Assembly (NCBI RefSeq): GCF_038051945.1
Contig: NZ_CP150302.1
Coordinates: 5,704,001-5,768,000 of the forward strand
Reading direction: 5' to 3'
DNA: 64,000 bases
Source of the DNA: Paenibacillus sp. FSL H3-0469
GTDB lineage: Bacteria > Bacillota > Bacilli > Paenibacillales > Paenibacillaceae
How positions within the stretch are numbered: position 1 is the first letter of the stretch; each line of letters opens with the position of its first letter. Below, piece after piece: positions 41,485 to 50,199 of the stretch. The position numbers and the translations under genes were made by a program. The notes under the pieces were generated by a model. It saw only the letters and a list, made by a program, of their open reading frames with translations, did no database searches and had not been told where the DNA came from.

Positions 41485-42267
41485 GTGCTGAAGAAGTGGT
41501 TGACAGGATTATTGGTGTTCCTGATGGTGGCGGGCGTGTCGGCGGGTTCAGCGGGAGATGTTGAGGCGGCAGCCAAAAAGACGGAGATTATTGTCTCCGC
41601 AGCAGCGAGTCTGCAGGATAGTCTGGATAAGATCGCGGTGCAGTATGAGAAGCAGCATCCTGAGATTAAGCTGGTGTTCAATTACGGCGCCTCCGGGACG
41701 CTGCAGAAGCAGATTGAGCAGGGGGCACCGGCCGACTTGTTCTTCTCGGCAGGCGATAAACAGATGAACGCGCTGGTGGATAAAGGGTTGATCGCTGACC
41801 ACAAGGCGCTGCTGAAGAATCAATTGGTCGTCGTGGTTCCTTCCGATTCGAATACGAAGCTTACAACCATTACTGACCTTACCGCTCCAGCCCTCAAAAA
41901 AGTAGCCGTAGGCCAGCCGGAATCGGTTCCGGCCGGACAATACGCCCAGCAGTCCTTGACCGCGAAGAAGGTTTGGGATACGCTGCAAAGCAAGCTGGTC
42001 TTCGCCAAGGATGTCCGTCAGGTGCTGTCATATGTGGAGACAGGCAATGCGGATGCAGGGTTCGTCTACAAGACAGACGCGTTAACCTCGAAGAAGGTGA
42101 AGATTGCCCTGACGGTGGGCGGCCATGTACACAAGGCGATTAACTATCCGGTGGGCATTGTCAAAGATTCGTCGCATCAGGCAGAAGCCAAAGCCTTCTA
42201 CAGCTATGTGCAGACTGCTTCTGCAAGCTCGGTCTTTACAGGCTACGGCTTTCAATTAGCGAAATAA
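41485..42267 (+). CDS. modA: Molybdate ABC transporter substrate-binding protein
   Basis: 260 residues from GTG 41485, chosen for GGGAGG 8 bp upstream; the ATG just before it is out of frame. Signal peptide about 1-30 ('LLVFLMVAGVSAGSAGDVEA'). Typical ModA phrases: 'IIVSAAASLQDSLDKIA', 'LVFNYGASGTLQKQIEQGAP', 'DLFFSAGDKQMNALVDKG' and 'VLSYVETGNADAGFVYKTDA'. It captures molybdate or tungstate outside the cell. It stands with modB as a two-gene unit. An AT-rich promoter region with TATAAT near 41420 precedes it. Confidence 0.92.
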   Translation: MLKKWLTGLLVFLMVAGVSAGSAGDVEAAAKKTEIIVSAAASLQDSLDKIAVQYEKQHPEIKLVFNYGASGTLQKQIEQGAPADLFFSAGDKQMNALVDKGLIADHKALLKNQLVVVVPSDSNTKLTTITDLTAPALKKVAVGQPESVPAGQYAQQSLTAKKVWDTLQSKLVFAKDVRQVLSYVETGNADAGFVYKTDALTSKKVKIALTVGGHVHKAINYPVGIVKDSSHQAEAKAFYSYVQTASASSVFTGYGFQLAK

Positions 42268-42296
42268 GTAACTTCTATTAGATAGGGTGAAAAGAG

Positions 42297-42959
42297 ATGG
42301 AGATCAATTGGACCGACTTTTTCGCCCCGGTCTGGCTGTCCATCAAGATTGCGGTATTAACCAGTGTGATCGTATTCCTGCTGGCCACAGTGGCTGCCCG
42401 GAAGATGGCGGGACGCCGGTTCTTCGGACACAGCCTGGTCGAAACGGTCCTGCTGCTGCCGCTGGTGCTGCCGCCGACTGTGGTCGGCTTCGTCCTGCTG
42501 GTCTTCCTCGGGCGGCGCAGCTGGATCGGCAGGCTGTATGAACAGTTCACAGAGCAGACGATCCTGTTCACCTGGGGGGCAGCGGTAATTGCCGCAGTCG
42601 TGGTGGCTTTTCCGCTGGTATACCGCACGGTCAAGGCAGGCTTCGAGGGGGTAGAGAAGGATCTTGAGGATGCTGCGCGTGCGCAGGGAGCCAGCGAGCT
42701 TCAGGTGCTGCGCTATGTCACCCTTCCGCTGGCCGGGCGTTCGCTGGCTGCCGGCTATGTCCTCGGCTTCGCCCGCGGGCTGGGCGAGTTCGGGGCCACG
42801 ATTATGGTGGCGGGCAATATTCCGGGCCGCACCCAGACCGTGCCTACCGCGATCTATGTAGCGGTGGACGGAGGCAACATGACGCTGGCCTGGATGTGGG
42901 TCGCTTCGATCATTTTGATTTCCATGCTTATGCTGATGTTCGTGAACCGCCGTTCCTGA
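42297..42959 (+). CDS. modB: Molybdate ABC transporter permease
   Basis: 220 residues, ATG 42297 29 bp after modA. Five to six membrane segments; 'LPLVLPPTVVGFVLLVFLGR' and the EAA loop 'DAARAQGASELQVLRYVTLP' are typical of ModB/CysT permeases. No modC ATPase follows: the next gene is on the other strand behind a strong terminator. B. subtilis likewise has modA-modB without modC next to them, so an ATPase is supplied from elsewhere. Confidence 0.92.
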   Translation: MEINWTDFFAPVWLSIKIAVLTSVIVFLLATVAARKMAGRRFFGHSLVETVLLLPLVLPPTVVGFVLLVFLGRRSWIGRLYEQFTEQTILFTWGAAVIAAVVVAFPLVYRTVKAGFEGVEKDLEDAARAQGASELQVLRYVTLPLAGRSLAAGYVLGFARGLGEFGATIMVAGNIPGRTQTVPTAIYVAVDGGNMTLAWMWVASIILISMLMLMFVNRRS

Positions 42960-42980
42960 CGGATTACAGGTTAACAAGAG

Positions 42981-43023
42981 CAACCCCCGTCCTCACCGGA
43001 ATTTGCGGTGAAGGCGGGGGTTG
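42981..43023. terminator. Bidirectional terminator after modB and yesN-like gene
   Basis: CAACCCCCG and CGGGGGTTG enclose a further TCACCG/CGGTGA stem. It lies between convergent genes. Confidence 0.85.
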
Positions 43024-43073
43024 TTTACGGTAAACCGACCACAATCGGCTGGAGCGGGCGGCACATGACCAAT

Positions 43074-44690
43074 TTATATACTTTGAGTCCCCTGCCGGCG
43101 GTAATCGGAGGGGGAGACGCCGGTCTCCTTCTTGAAGATCCGGTTGAAGGAACGGTAATTCTCGAACCCGATGGATTCGGAGATTTCGAAGGTCTTGTGG
43201 TCGGTGGTGAGCAGCAGCAGCTTGGCTTGTTCGATGCGCAGGCGGGTCAGATATTGGACAAAGCTCTCGCCGACGGCCTTTTTGAACATGGAGCTGAAGT
43301 AAGGCACGCTGTAATTGATCGAAGCCGCCAGCTCCTCCAGCTTGTAGGGATAGCTGAGATCTTCGCGCATCTGTTGAATGATACGTGTGATGGAGGCGTC
43401 GATCTTCCGGCCGCCCTCCTGAAGCTGCTGAAGCTTGCGGAAATAATCGCAGGTGATCTCATGTACGGAGTTGAACGTCTGGCAGAGCTCGATTTGTACA
43501 CGCAGCTCCGCTTCGAGGTCCGCTCCGCCTTCCGCCCCAATTACGTTATGGCTCATATCCAGGAAGACTCTCAGGTACAGGGACTTGATCTGCTCCGGGT
43601 CCCAGGCTTGCTCCATGGCCTGACGGTGCAGGGATTGGCGCTCCTGTTCCAGAGCGGCTGTGCTGAGATGCGGCTCCAGCAGCGCTTTCTTCAGCACCTT
43701 GCTCCAAAAGCGGCTCTGCGGCTCGGGAATCCGCTGGAAGCTGGAGAGCTGCCCCCACTCCCCGATGCCGATAAGCTCATTGCAGCGGTAAAAGAACGGA
43801 TACGGCGCTGAAGCCAGCCGCTTCAGCGCCTCCGGCTGCTCCTCCAGCCCCTGTTCGAAGCTGCACAGCAGGGCGATGCAGCTCATCCGCAGATTCGCGG
43901 CCAGAGACTCCAGCACCTGCTCCAGGAAGCGGGGTCTCTCCGTCTTCATGCTGTCGGTATACAGGGCCAGGAATCGCCCTTTGTCGAGGGCGATAACCTT
44001 ATGCGGGCCTATGCTGCCGAGCAGCTCCTTCAGCACGTTGACCCCGGCGAATTGCCACAGTTTCAGCTCCTCCAGCTGGTCGATCGGGAAGCGCAGGGAG
44101 TTGCGGTCCAGCTCCAAGAGCAGGGTCATGAAGCCCTGGCCGTGAAGCGGAAGCTGCGAGTCTGCAAGACTGCGCAGCCATTTGGCTTCAGCCGCCGGGC
44201 TGCGCAGCATGTCCAGGAACAGGCTCTGCTCGATCTCCACTTCGCTCAGGCGGACCTGCTGCTCCAGCTGCAGATAATTGTTCCTCGTCTCGCCGCGTGA
44301 ATCCGCCAGGACCGCCAGCTCCTCCATCGTCCGGGTCAACAGGCCCGGATCGGAGAGGCAGTCATCCTTAATCAGATAGGAGGCTGCCTTCAGATGAATG
44401 GCCTGCTGGGCATAATGGAAGTCCTGATGGCAGGTCAGGATAATGATCTGCGGCGCACGGACCCCGCTCCGTTCAATCTCGCGCAGCATTTCCAGCCCGT
44501 TCATGCCAGGCATCGTGATGTCGGTAACAATCAGCTCCGGCTTATGCTTCAGGAACAGCTCCAGTCCGTCCCGGCCATCTTCGGCTTCGCCGACAAGGGT
44601 GAACAGGTCAGCGCGCTCCTCAATGAAATGCCGGAAGACGGTTCTTGCCGGAATCTCGTCCTCCACAAGGACAACTCTATAGTGATTCAT
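43074..44690 (-). CDS. YesN-type response regulator (REC + AraC HTH)
   Basis: 538 residues. N-terminal receiver domain ('VVLVEDEIPARTVFRHF' acidic pocket; phospho-acceptor Asp in 'LIVTDITMPGMNGLEML', about residue 56), a long central helical region, and a C-terminal AraC pair of HTHs ('LEELAASINYSVPYFSSMFK', 'FEISESIGFENYRSFNRIFK'). It overlaps the YesM-like kinase gene by 14 bp and should be phosphorylated by it. The divergent sugar-binding lipoprotein, permeases and lyase starting at 46.7 kb are the likely targets, by analogy with YesMN and similar pairs. Confidence 0.9.
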   Translation of the reverse strand: MNHYRVVLVEDEIPARTVFRHFIEERADLFTLVGEAEDGRDGLELFLKHKPELIVTDITMPGMNGLEMLREIERSGVRAPQIIILTCHQDFHYAQQAIHLKAASYLIKDDCLSDPGLLTRTMEELAVLADSRGETRNNYLQLEQQVRLSEVEIEQSLFLDMLRSPAAEAKWLRSLADSQLPLHGQGFMTLLLELDRNSLRFPIDQLEELKLWQFAGVNVLKELLGSIGPHKVIALDKGRFLALYTDSMKTERPRFLEQVLESLAANLRMSCIALLCSFEQGLEEQPEALKRLASAPYPFFYRCNELIGIGEWGQLSSFQRIPEPQSRFWSKVLKKALLEPHLSTAALEQERQSLHRQAMEQAWDPEQIKSLYLRVFLDMSHNVIGAEGGADLEAELRVQIELCQTFNSVHEITCDYFRKLQQLQEGGRKIDASITRIIQQMREDLSYPYKLEELAASINYSVPYFSSMFKKAVGESFVQYLTRLRIEQAKLLLLTTDHKTFEISESIGFENYRSFNRIFKKETGVSPSDYRRQGTQSI

Positions 44691-46482
44691 GATGTTCCTC
44701 CTTAATCAGGACGTTCCCGGACGGCAGCAGCATGCGGATGGTCAAGCCTTCGCCCGGAGCGCTTGTGAGCAGGATCTGTGTCTCCGCCCCGAACAGCAGC
44801 TTCATACGCATCCATACATTCTGCAGTCCGATGTTCTCGGCAGACTCTTCCTGCTGGAGATGAAGCTGCAGTTTCTTCAGCTCAGCCTCTTCCAGACCCT
44901 TCCCGTCGTCCTCCACTTGTACAATAATATGGCTCCCGCCGGGACTTCTGTATACGCGCACACGGATATGCCCTTCCGGTACCTTGCGCGGGAGAATGCC
45001 GTGGAATACGGAGTTCTCAATCAGCGGCTGCAGACCCAGCTTCGGAATCATCATGCCCCGCAGCGGCTCCTCAATCTCAGCCTCCAGGTGAATCTGGCAT
45101 TTGTAGCGCATATTCAGCAGCCCGACATAATCCGCCAGATAATCAAGCTCCTGCTGGAGCTGCACCGTCTGCTCGAAATTCTCCATCGAATACCGCAGCA
45201 GGGCCACCAGCCGTCCCATCAGGGAGTTGATCTTCTCATAATCCTTCATCATGGCGAACATACGGATCGTATTGAGGGTATTGTACATGAAATGGGGGTT
45301 GATCTGCGACTGCAGCGCCCGGATCTCCAGCTTGCGCTTCAGATCCTCCGAATCATGCAGGTCTGCCAGCAGATCCTGAATGCGGACAGCCATGGTATTA
45401 AGCATCCGGCCCAGATCTCCGATCTCATTATTGGCGAAATGGGTAACCCGGGCCTCGAAATTCCCTTTTTTCAGAGCATCGACCTGCCGTTTCACAGCTT
45501 GCAGAGGCCGGTAGAGCTGATACCCGAAACCGACCACACAGAGCGCCCCCAGACAGACCAGAATCAGCAGGAAATAAGTGACTGTCCGGCGGATGATCTC
45601 AGCGCTGGCCGTCAGCTCCTTGGACGGAATCTCCGAGAGGACGATCCATTTGTCATAGGTTGAGGTCTGTTTGACAGAGACTATTGAGGAGCCTGCCGCG
45701 AACTGATCGGGGCGCTTCAGCTCCTTCCAGCGCTTTAGAATCTCCTGCACCCGCTGCGTATCCTCCTGCTTCTCCAGCTTGCTGGTCGTGGCAATGGTCA
45801 GGCCGTCTTCGGTCAGCAGGGAGATGGACCCCTCGCTCCCAAGCTGAATATTCTCGATCTGCTGCTGGTATTGGCTGTTGTTCATGGAGATCAGCAGCAC
45901 GCCCTTCAGGTCCTTATATAAGTCGAAGGGAACGCGTGAGATATAATAGGTAGACGAATTAAGGATAGCCAGCTCAGGCAGCGAGTGCTTGTCCAGAAAA
46001 AGATTCGGCCGTCCCGAAGCCAGATACGCTTCAATCAGCGGCCGGTACGGGGAATCCTCCAGCATGGCAGGAGCTTCCGTGGAGGAGAGGACTTCTCCGG
46101 TGACGGCGGAATAGACCTGCAGTCCCTCCACGTTCCCGATGATGGCGGAGGCGCCGCTGAGCACCGAGATCAGATCCTTTTTGCGGACCACCTCTTCAAA
46201 ATATTGGGCCGAAGGCGAGACCAGTGCACTCTGAATGGACGAGATCCGCGAGTATTGCTCGCTGAGCTCCCGCAGCCGGGTCATGGTTAATTCAATCCGG
46301 TCCACGACCTGATTGACGAGCTGGGCGTTCAGGCGGTTCACCTGCTGCTCCACTGTCGTGCTGGATACGCTTACAGAGATGAAGGACAGCACAATCAGCG
46401 GAACCACCGAGATGGCGAACATGACCACAATCATCTTAATATAGAAGCTCCGCCGCAAAAAGCTGAAAAAGGGTGAATTCAT
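44677..46482 (-). CDS. YesM-type sensor histidine kinase
   Basis: 601 residues. First membrane segment about 12-32, an extracytoplasmic dCache-like sensor region (about 33-295), a second segment (about 300-322), HAMP ('YRPLQAVKRQVDALKKGNFE'), then the YesM-type phospho-acceptor helix ('ALQSQINPHFMYNTLNTIRM', His about residue 405) and a HATPase_c domain ending in 'GLEEAEL' and 'IGLQNVWMRMKLLFG'. It is expected to sense a sugar or the bound lipoprotein. The divergent target genes begin 222 bp from its start. The ribosome site is weak. Confidence 0.9.
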   Translation of the reverse strand: MNSPFFSFLRRSFYIKMIVVMFAISVVPLIVLSFISVSVSSTTVEQQVNRLNAQLVNQVVDRIELTMTRLRELSEQYSRISSIQSALVSPSAQYFEEVVRKKDLISVLSGASAIIGNVEGLQVYSAVTGEVLSSTEAPAMLEDSPYRPLIEAYLASGRPNLFLDKHSLPELAILNSSTYYISRVPFDLYKDLKGVLLISMNNSQYQQQIENIQLGSEGSISLLTEDGLTIATTSKLEKQEDTQRVQEILKRWKELKRPDQFAAGSSIVSVKQTSTYDKWIVLSEIPSKELTASAEIIRRTVTYFLLILVCLGALCVVGFGYQLYRPLQAVKRQVDALKKGNFEARVTHFANNEIGDLGRMLNTMAVRIQDLLADLHDSEDLKRKLEIRALQSQINPHFMYNTLNTIRMFAMMKDYEKINSLMGRLVALLRYSMENFEQTVQLQQELDYLADYVGLLNMRYKCQIHLEAEIEEPLRGMMIPKLGLQPLIENSVFHGILPRKVPEGHIRVRVYRSPGGSHIIVQVEDDGKGLEEAELKKLQLHLQQEESAENIGLQNVWMRMKLLFGAETQILLTSAPGEGLTIRMLLPSGNVLIKEEHHESL

Positions 46483-46599
46483 AGAATCACATCCGTTAGG
46501 GGTTTTGGACTACGGATACCGGGCAGGCTATCCTAAACAGATTATAGTACATTGGCGGACATGGAGATACCTGCGGCCCGGCAAATCTTAAAAATGGTG

Positions 46600-46659
46600 A
46601 CACTTTGGCTGGAATCCGGCATGTTCTTAAGCTCCGGCGTCTTCTATAATCCAAAGTGT
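46600..46659. promoter_or_regulatory. Promoter with widely spaced perfect inverted repeat
   Basis: ACACTTTGG (46600-46608) and CCAAAGTGT (46651-46659) are exact inverted repeats 42 bp apart. The -10 TATAAT (46645-46650) lies directly before the second half. It precedes the sugar-binding lipoprotein gene by 46 bp. It is a candidate operator for the neighbouring YesN-type regulator, but AraC-type regulators usually prefer direct repeats. Confidence 0.45.
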
Positions 46660-46704
46660 AAGCACGATGTAAACGCAATCAATACAAGCAAATGGGGGAT
46701 GACA

Positions 46705-48276
46705 ATGAATATTACAAGAAAGCTTGTACCGCTTGTAGCTTCAGCGGCGTTGATGGTAACTACACTGGCGGGCTGCGGCGGCGGTAATAATTCTGCGGCA
46801 GGCAGCACAGCGGCACCGGAAGGCAGTACACCAAGCGGTGCGGCTGGCAAGCCAGCCAGCATCAAGGCCATGACCATTCTTTTCGGTAATCCGCCGCAGA
46901 TGACGAACAACAAGGCGCTGGAGGATCTGGAGAAGCGCGGCAATGTAGACCTGAACGTAACCTTCGTGCCATCCGAAGCCTATACAGATAAGCTCTCTGT
47001 GGCGGTATCCGCCGGAGATTCCTATGATCTGCTGCTAATGGATGGCGGTAAGGACGATAAATTCAACAACCTGGTGAAAATGGGCGCTTTTCATGACCTG
47101 ACGCCTTACCTTGCGAAGACCAAGAATATCAGCCAGATTGATGAGGTGGTCTGGAACGGTGCCAAGATTGACGGCAAATCCTACGGGATTCCCCGGCCGC
47201 GCGGTCTCTACGGCGGAGGTGAAGCCAATATCCTGATCCGCAAGGACTGGCTGGATAAGTATAATCTGCCGGTTCCGAAGACTATGGATGAGCTGGCGAA
47301 TGCGCTTGCGGTGTTCAAGGAGAAGGACCCGGCGGGCGGCGGCAAAACCATTCCGTTCACAATCTACGGATCAGACGGTGTGAACAGCCCTGGACCATTC
47401 TCCGGTGTTCAACCCATTCAATATGCCTTCGGCATCCCGAATGTATGGAAGCTGGAGGGCGATAAGGTGGTCCGTGATTTCCAGACGCCTGAATACAAGG
47501 CATTCCTGGAGTGGCTGAGAGATTCGTGGAGCAAGGGCCTGATCGACAAGGATGCGCCGGTACTGAAGAACCAGGGGCAGGCACGTAGTAAGTTCCTGGC
47601 CGGTACAGCGGGTGCTTTTGTCGGGAATGTAAGTGATATTGTAGAGACCAACGTAGAGAAGCTGAAACAGACGGACCCGAAGGCCGAAATCGCGATTGTC
47701 GATGTGCTTGAAGGCGCGAACGGACAGAAGGGCGCTTCTGTACTCTCCGGGTACTACGGACTGTGGGCGGTTCCAAGCTCCGTGCCGGAGGATAAGGTGC
47801 AGCAGATTGTAGACTTCCTTGATTTCACAGCCTCCGAGGAGAATGTAGCGTTCTCCAAAGCGGGTGTCACCGGCATCCATTCCAGCGATTTCAAGAATGG
47901 GGTTGCGGTGCAGACCGAGGAGCAGAAGAAGCAATATGAGCTGGATAAGCCGAACAATTTCATCCTGGAGAACCGCGCAGATCCATATGTATACGCCAAC
48001 TCCAAGGAGCCGGACATCCTGGCGCTGCAAAAGGCGACTCTAGATACGATCAGCAAGATCGGAGTGGAGAATCCGTTCCTCAGCTACAACTCACAGTACG
48101 CCAGCAAGAATCCGGACAGCTATAAGAAAATGAGTGCGGTAATGACGAAGTATGTGCTGGGCGAGGGAGCCTGGGAGGATGTGCAGAAGGAAATTGATGC
48201 CTGGACTGAGGGTCCTGGGGTGCAGATCACCAAGGAACTGCTGGACCAGTATAAAGCAGAGCATTCCACGAAGTAA
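46705..48276 (+). CDS. Carbohydrate ABC transporter substrate-binding lipoprotein (LplA-like)
   Basis: 523 residues from ATG 46705 with GGGGGAT 5 bp upstream; an in-frame ATG at 46699 sits too close to it. Lipobox 'LAGC' at about 22-25. The mature protein belongs to family 1 solute-binding proteins of the LplA/YtcQ group: 'VDLNVTFVPSEAYTDKLSVA', 'YDLLLMDGGKD' and 'IRKDWLDKYNLPVPKTMDEL'. It delivers oligosaccharides to the two permeases downstream. Its ligand is probably the product of the lyase encoded at the end of the operon. Confidence 0.88.
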   Translation: MNITRKLVPLVASAALMVTTLAGCGGGNNSAAGSTAAPEGSTPSGAAGKPASIKAMTILFGNPPQMTNNKALEDLEKRGNVDLNVTFVPSEAYTDKLSVAVSAGDSYDLLLMDGGKDDKFNNLVKMGAFHDLTPYLAKTKNISQIDEVVWNGAKIDGKSYGIPRPRGLYGGGEANILIRKDWLDKYNLPVPKTMDELANALAVFKEKDPAGGGKTIPFTIYGSDGVNSPGPFSGVQPIQYAFGIPNVWKLEGDKVVRDFQTPEYKAFLEWLRDSWSKGLIDKDAPVLKNQGQARSKFLAGTAGAFVGNVSDIVETNVEKLKQTDPKAEIAIVDVLEGANGQKGASVLSGYYGLWAVPSSVPEDKVQQIVDFLDFTASEENVAFSKAGVTGIHSSDFKNGVAVQTEEQKKQYELDKPNNFILENRADPYVYANSKEPDILALQKATLDTISKIGVENPFLSYNSQYASKNPDSYKKMSAVMTKYVLGEGAWEDVQKEIDAWTEGPGVQITKELLDQYKAEHSTK

Positions 48277-48352
48277 TACAACACAATACACAGAGGCAAA
48301 GGAGGGGGCTTTTCCCTCTCCACTTGCCCAATCGGATAAGGAGGTTTAGCCC

Positions 48353-49261
48353 GTGCAGAGAGCTTTACGCCCCAAACGGTTTCATCAGCTATGGCCCTTT
48401 TATTTACTGGCAGCACCGGGTATTCTCTACTTTCTCACCTTTCATTATATCCCGATGACAGGACTCATTCTGGCCTTCAAGGAATACAGCCCGTTCAAGG
48501 GCATGATGGACAGTCCCTGGGTGGGGCTGGATAATTTCAGACAGTTTTTCGGAACCTCCGATTTCTATATGTTGCTGAAAAATACGCTGCTGATCAGTCT
48601 GCTGAATCTGATCATTTATTTTCCTTTCACTATCTTTCTCTCGCTGCTTCTGAATGAAGTGCGGCTCAAGGTGTTCAAGCGTGTCTCGCAGACCATCGTG
48701 TATCTGCCCCATTTTCTCTCCTGGGTCGTGATTTACGGGATTACGATTTCCTTCTTCGGGCCTTCGGGGGTCATTAACCATTACCTCGGCCAGTGGTTCG
48801 ACGGCAGTGCAAATTTCCTGGTAAGCAACGAATGGTTCCGGCCGCTCGTCATCTTCCAGTCCATCTGGAAGGATGCGGGATGGGGTACGATTATCTTCCT
48901 GGCGGCACTGGCGGGGATTAACCCTGAGCAGTATGAAGCAGCCAAGGTGGATGGAGCAAGCCGCCTGCAGAGCATCTGGCATATCACGCTCCCCGGCATC
49001 AAGGGAACCATTGTGATTCTGCTGCTGCTCCGTCTGGGCTCCTCTATGGACTCCAACTTCATGCAGATCTTCCTGATGACCAATAGCCTTAACCTGGATG
49101 TCTCCAATGTCTTCGATCTGTTCGTCTACCATGTCGGTCTGGAGCAATTCAATTACAGCTTCGCGATTACCGTAGGCATGTTCAAATCCGTTGCCAGTCT
49201 GATCCTGGTCCTCGGGGCCAATTATGCGGCGAAGCTGCTGGGTGAGGAAGGCATATTCTAG
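48353..49261 (+). CDS. Sugar ABC transporter permease (LplB-like)
   Basis: 302 residues from GTG 48353, with AAGGAGG 8 bp upstream. Six membrane segments; N-terminal 'FHQLWPFYLLAAPGILYFLT' and the LplB motif 'YIPMTGLILAFKEYSPFKG', plus the EAA loop around 'AAKVDGASRLQSIWHITLPG'. It pairs with the next gene. No ATPase gene is present, as usual for this class, which shares a general MsmX-type ATPase. Confidence 0.9.
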   Translation: MQRALRPKRFHQLWPFYLLAAPGILYFLTFHYIPMTGLILAFKEYSPFKGMMDSPWVGLDNFRQFFGTSDFYMLLKNTLLISLLNLIIYFPFTIFLSLLLNEVRLKVFKRVSQTIVYLPHFLSWVVIYGITISFFGPSGVINHYLGQWFDGSANFLVSNEWFRPLVIFQSIWKDAGWGTIIFLAALAGINPEQYEAAKVDGASRLQSIWHITLPGIKGTIVILLLLRLGSSMDSNFMQIFLMTNSLNLDVSNVFDLFVYHVGLEQFNYSFAITVGMFKSVASLILVLGANYAAKLLGEEGIF

Positions 49262-49285
49262 AACTAGAACAGGAGTGGAGAGGTT

Positions 49286-50155
49286 ATGAAGCTTAAGGCA
49301 ACCTGGTTTGATACCATTATTGTAGTCATCATTTGCTTAATCAGCTTGCTGGTTATTCTGCCTTTTCTGTATATTATTGCGGTCTCGTTCAGTCCGCCGG
49401 GAGATTCGATGGCCGGGAATTTCTTCATCTGGCCCAAGCACTGGACACTGGACGCCTACAGCTATCTGCTGAATGCGAATACGTTCCTGACCTCCGTCAA
49501 GAACTCTGTAATTATCACGGTGATGGGCACGGTGCTCAGTCTGTTTGTCTCGATTACACTGGCTTATGCGCTGTCGAAGAAATTTCTGCCCGGACGCCGG
49601 GTCATGCTGCTGGTTATTTTCTTCACGATGATCTTTCACGGGGGCATGATTCCGAACTATCTGGTCGTCAAAAATCTGGGTCTGATCGATTCCTACTGGG
49701 CGGTAGTGCTTCCGGCAGCCTCCAGTGCCTTCAATATCATGGTCATCCGCTCGTTCTTCCAGAGCCTGCCTGAGAGTCTGGACGAAGCGGCAAGAATTGA
49801 CGGGGCGGGGGAATTCCGAATTCTTTACTCGATCGTGCTGCCGCTGTCCAAGCCGATTATCGCTACGTTCACCCTGTTCTTCATGGTGCAGTTCTGGAAT
49901 GAATTCTTCTCGGCGGTTATCTATCTGAATGATACGACGCGCTGGCCGATTCAACCACTCCTGCGGCAGATGGTCGCGATCAGCGCCTCCAATATCTCGG
50001 CAGAGGCGGCGGTGGATGCCTCGCTTGCGGCCAACCTTGGACCCAATGTCCAGAATGCGGCCATTCTGCTGGCGATGCTGCCCATAGTCATGGTGTACCC
50101 GTTCCTGCAGAAATATTTTGCTAAGGGTGCCATGCTGGGTTCGATTAAGGAATAG
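49286..50155 (+). CDS. Sugar ABC transporter permease (LplC/YtcP-like)
   Basis: 289 residues, ATG 49286 25 bp after the LplB-like gene with AGGAGTGGAGAGG before it. N-terminal 'DTIIVVIICLISLLVILPFL', the family phrase 'YIIAVSFSPPGDSMAGN' and the EAA loop 'DEAARIDGAGEFRILYSIVL'. It completes the heterodimeric channel for the sugar-binding lipoprotein. Confidence 0.9.
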   Translation: MKLKATWFDTIIVVIICLISLLVILPFLYIIAVSFSPPGDSMAGNFFIWPKHWTLDAYSYLLNANTFLTSVKNSVIITVMGTVLSLFVSITLAYALSKKFLPGRRVMLLVIFFTMIFHGGMIPNYLVVKNLGLIDSYWAVVLPAASSAFNIMVIRSFFQSLPESLDEAARIDGAGEFRILYSIVLPLSKPIIATFTLFFMVQFWNEFFSAVIYLNDTTRWPIQPLLRQMVAISASNISAEAAVDASLAANLGPNVQNAAILLAMLPIVMVYPFLQKYFAKGAMLGSIKE

Positions 50156-50199
50156 ACATTTAGGCGGATGAATCCGCAAATATAAAGGTGATGATAGAA

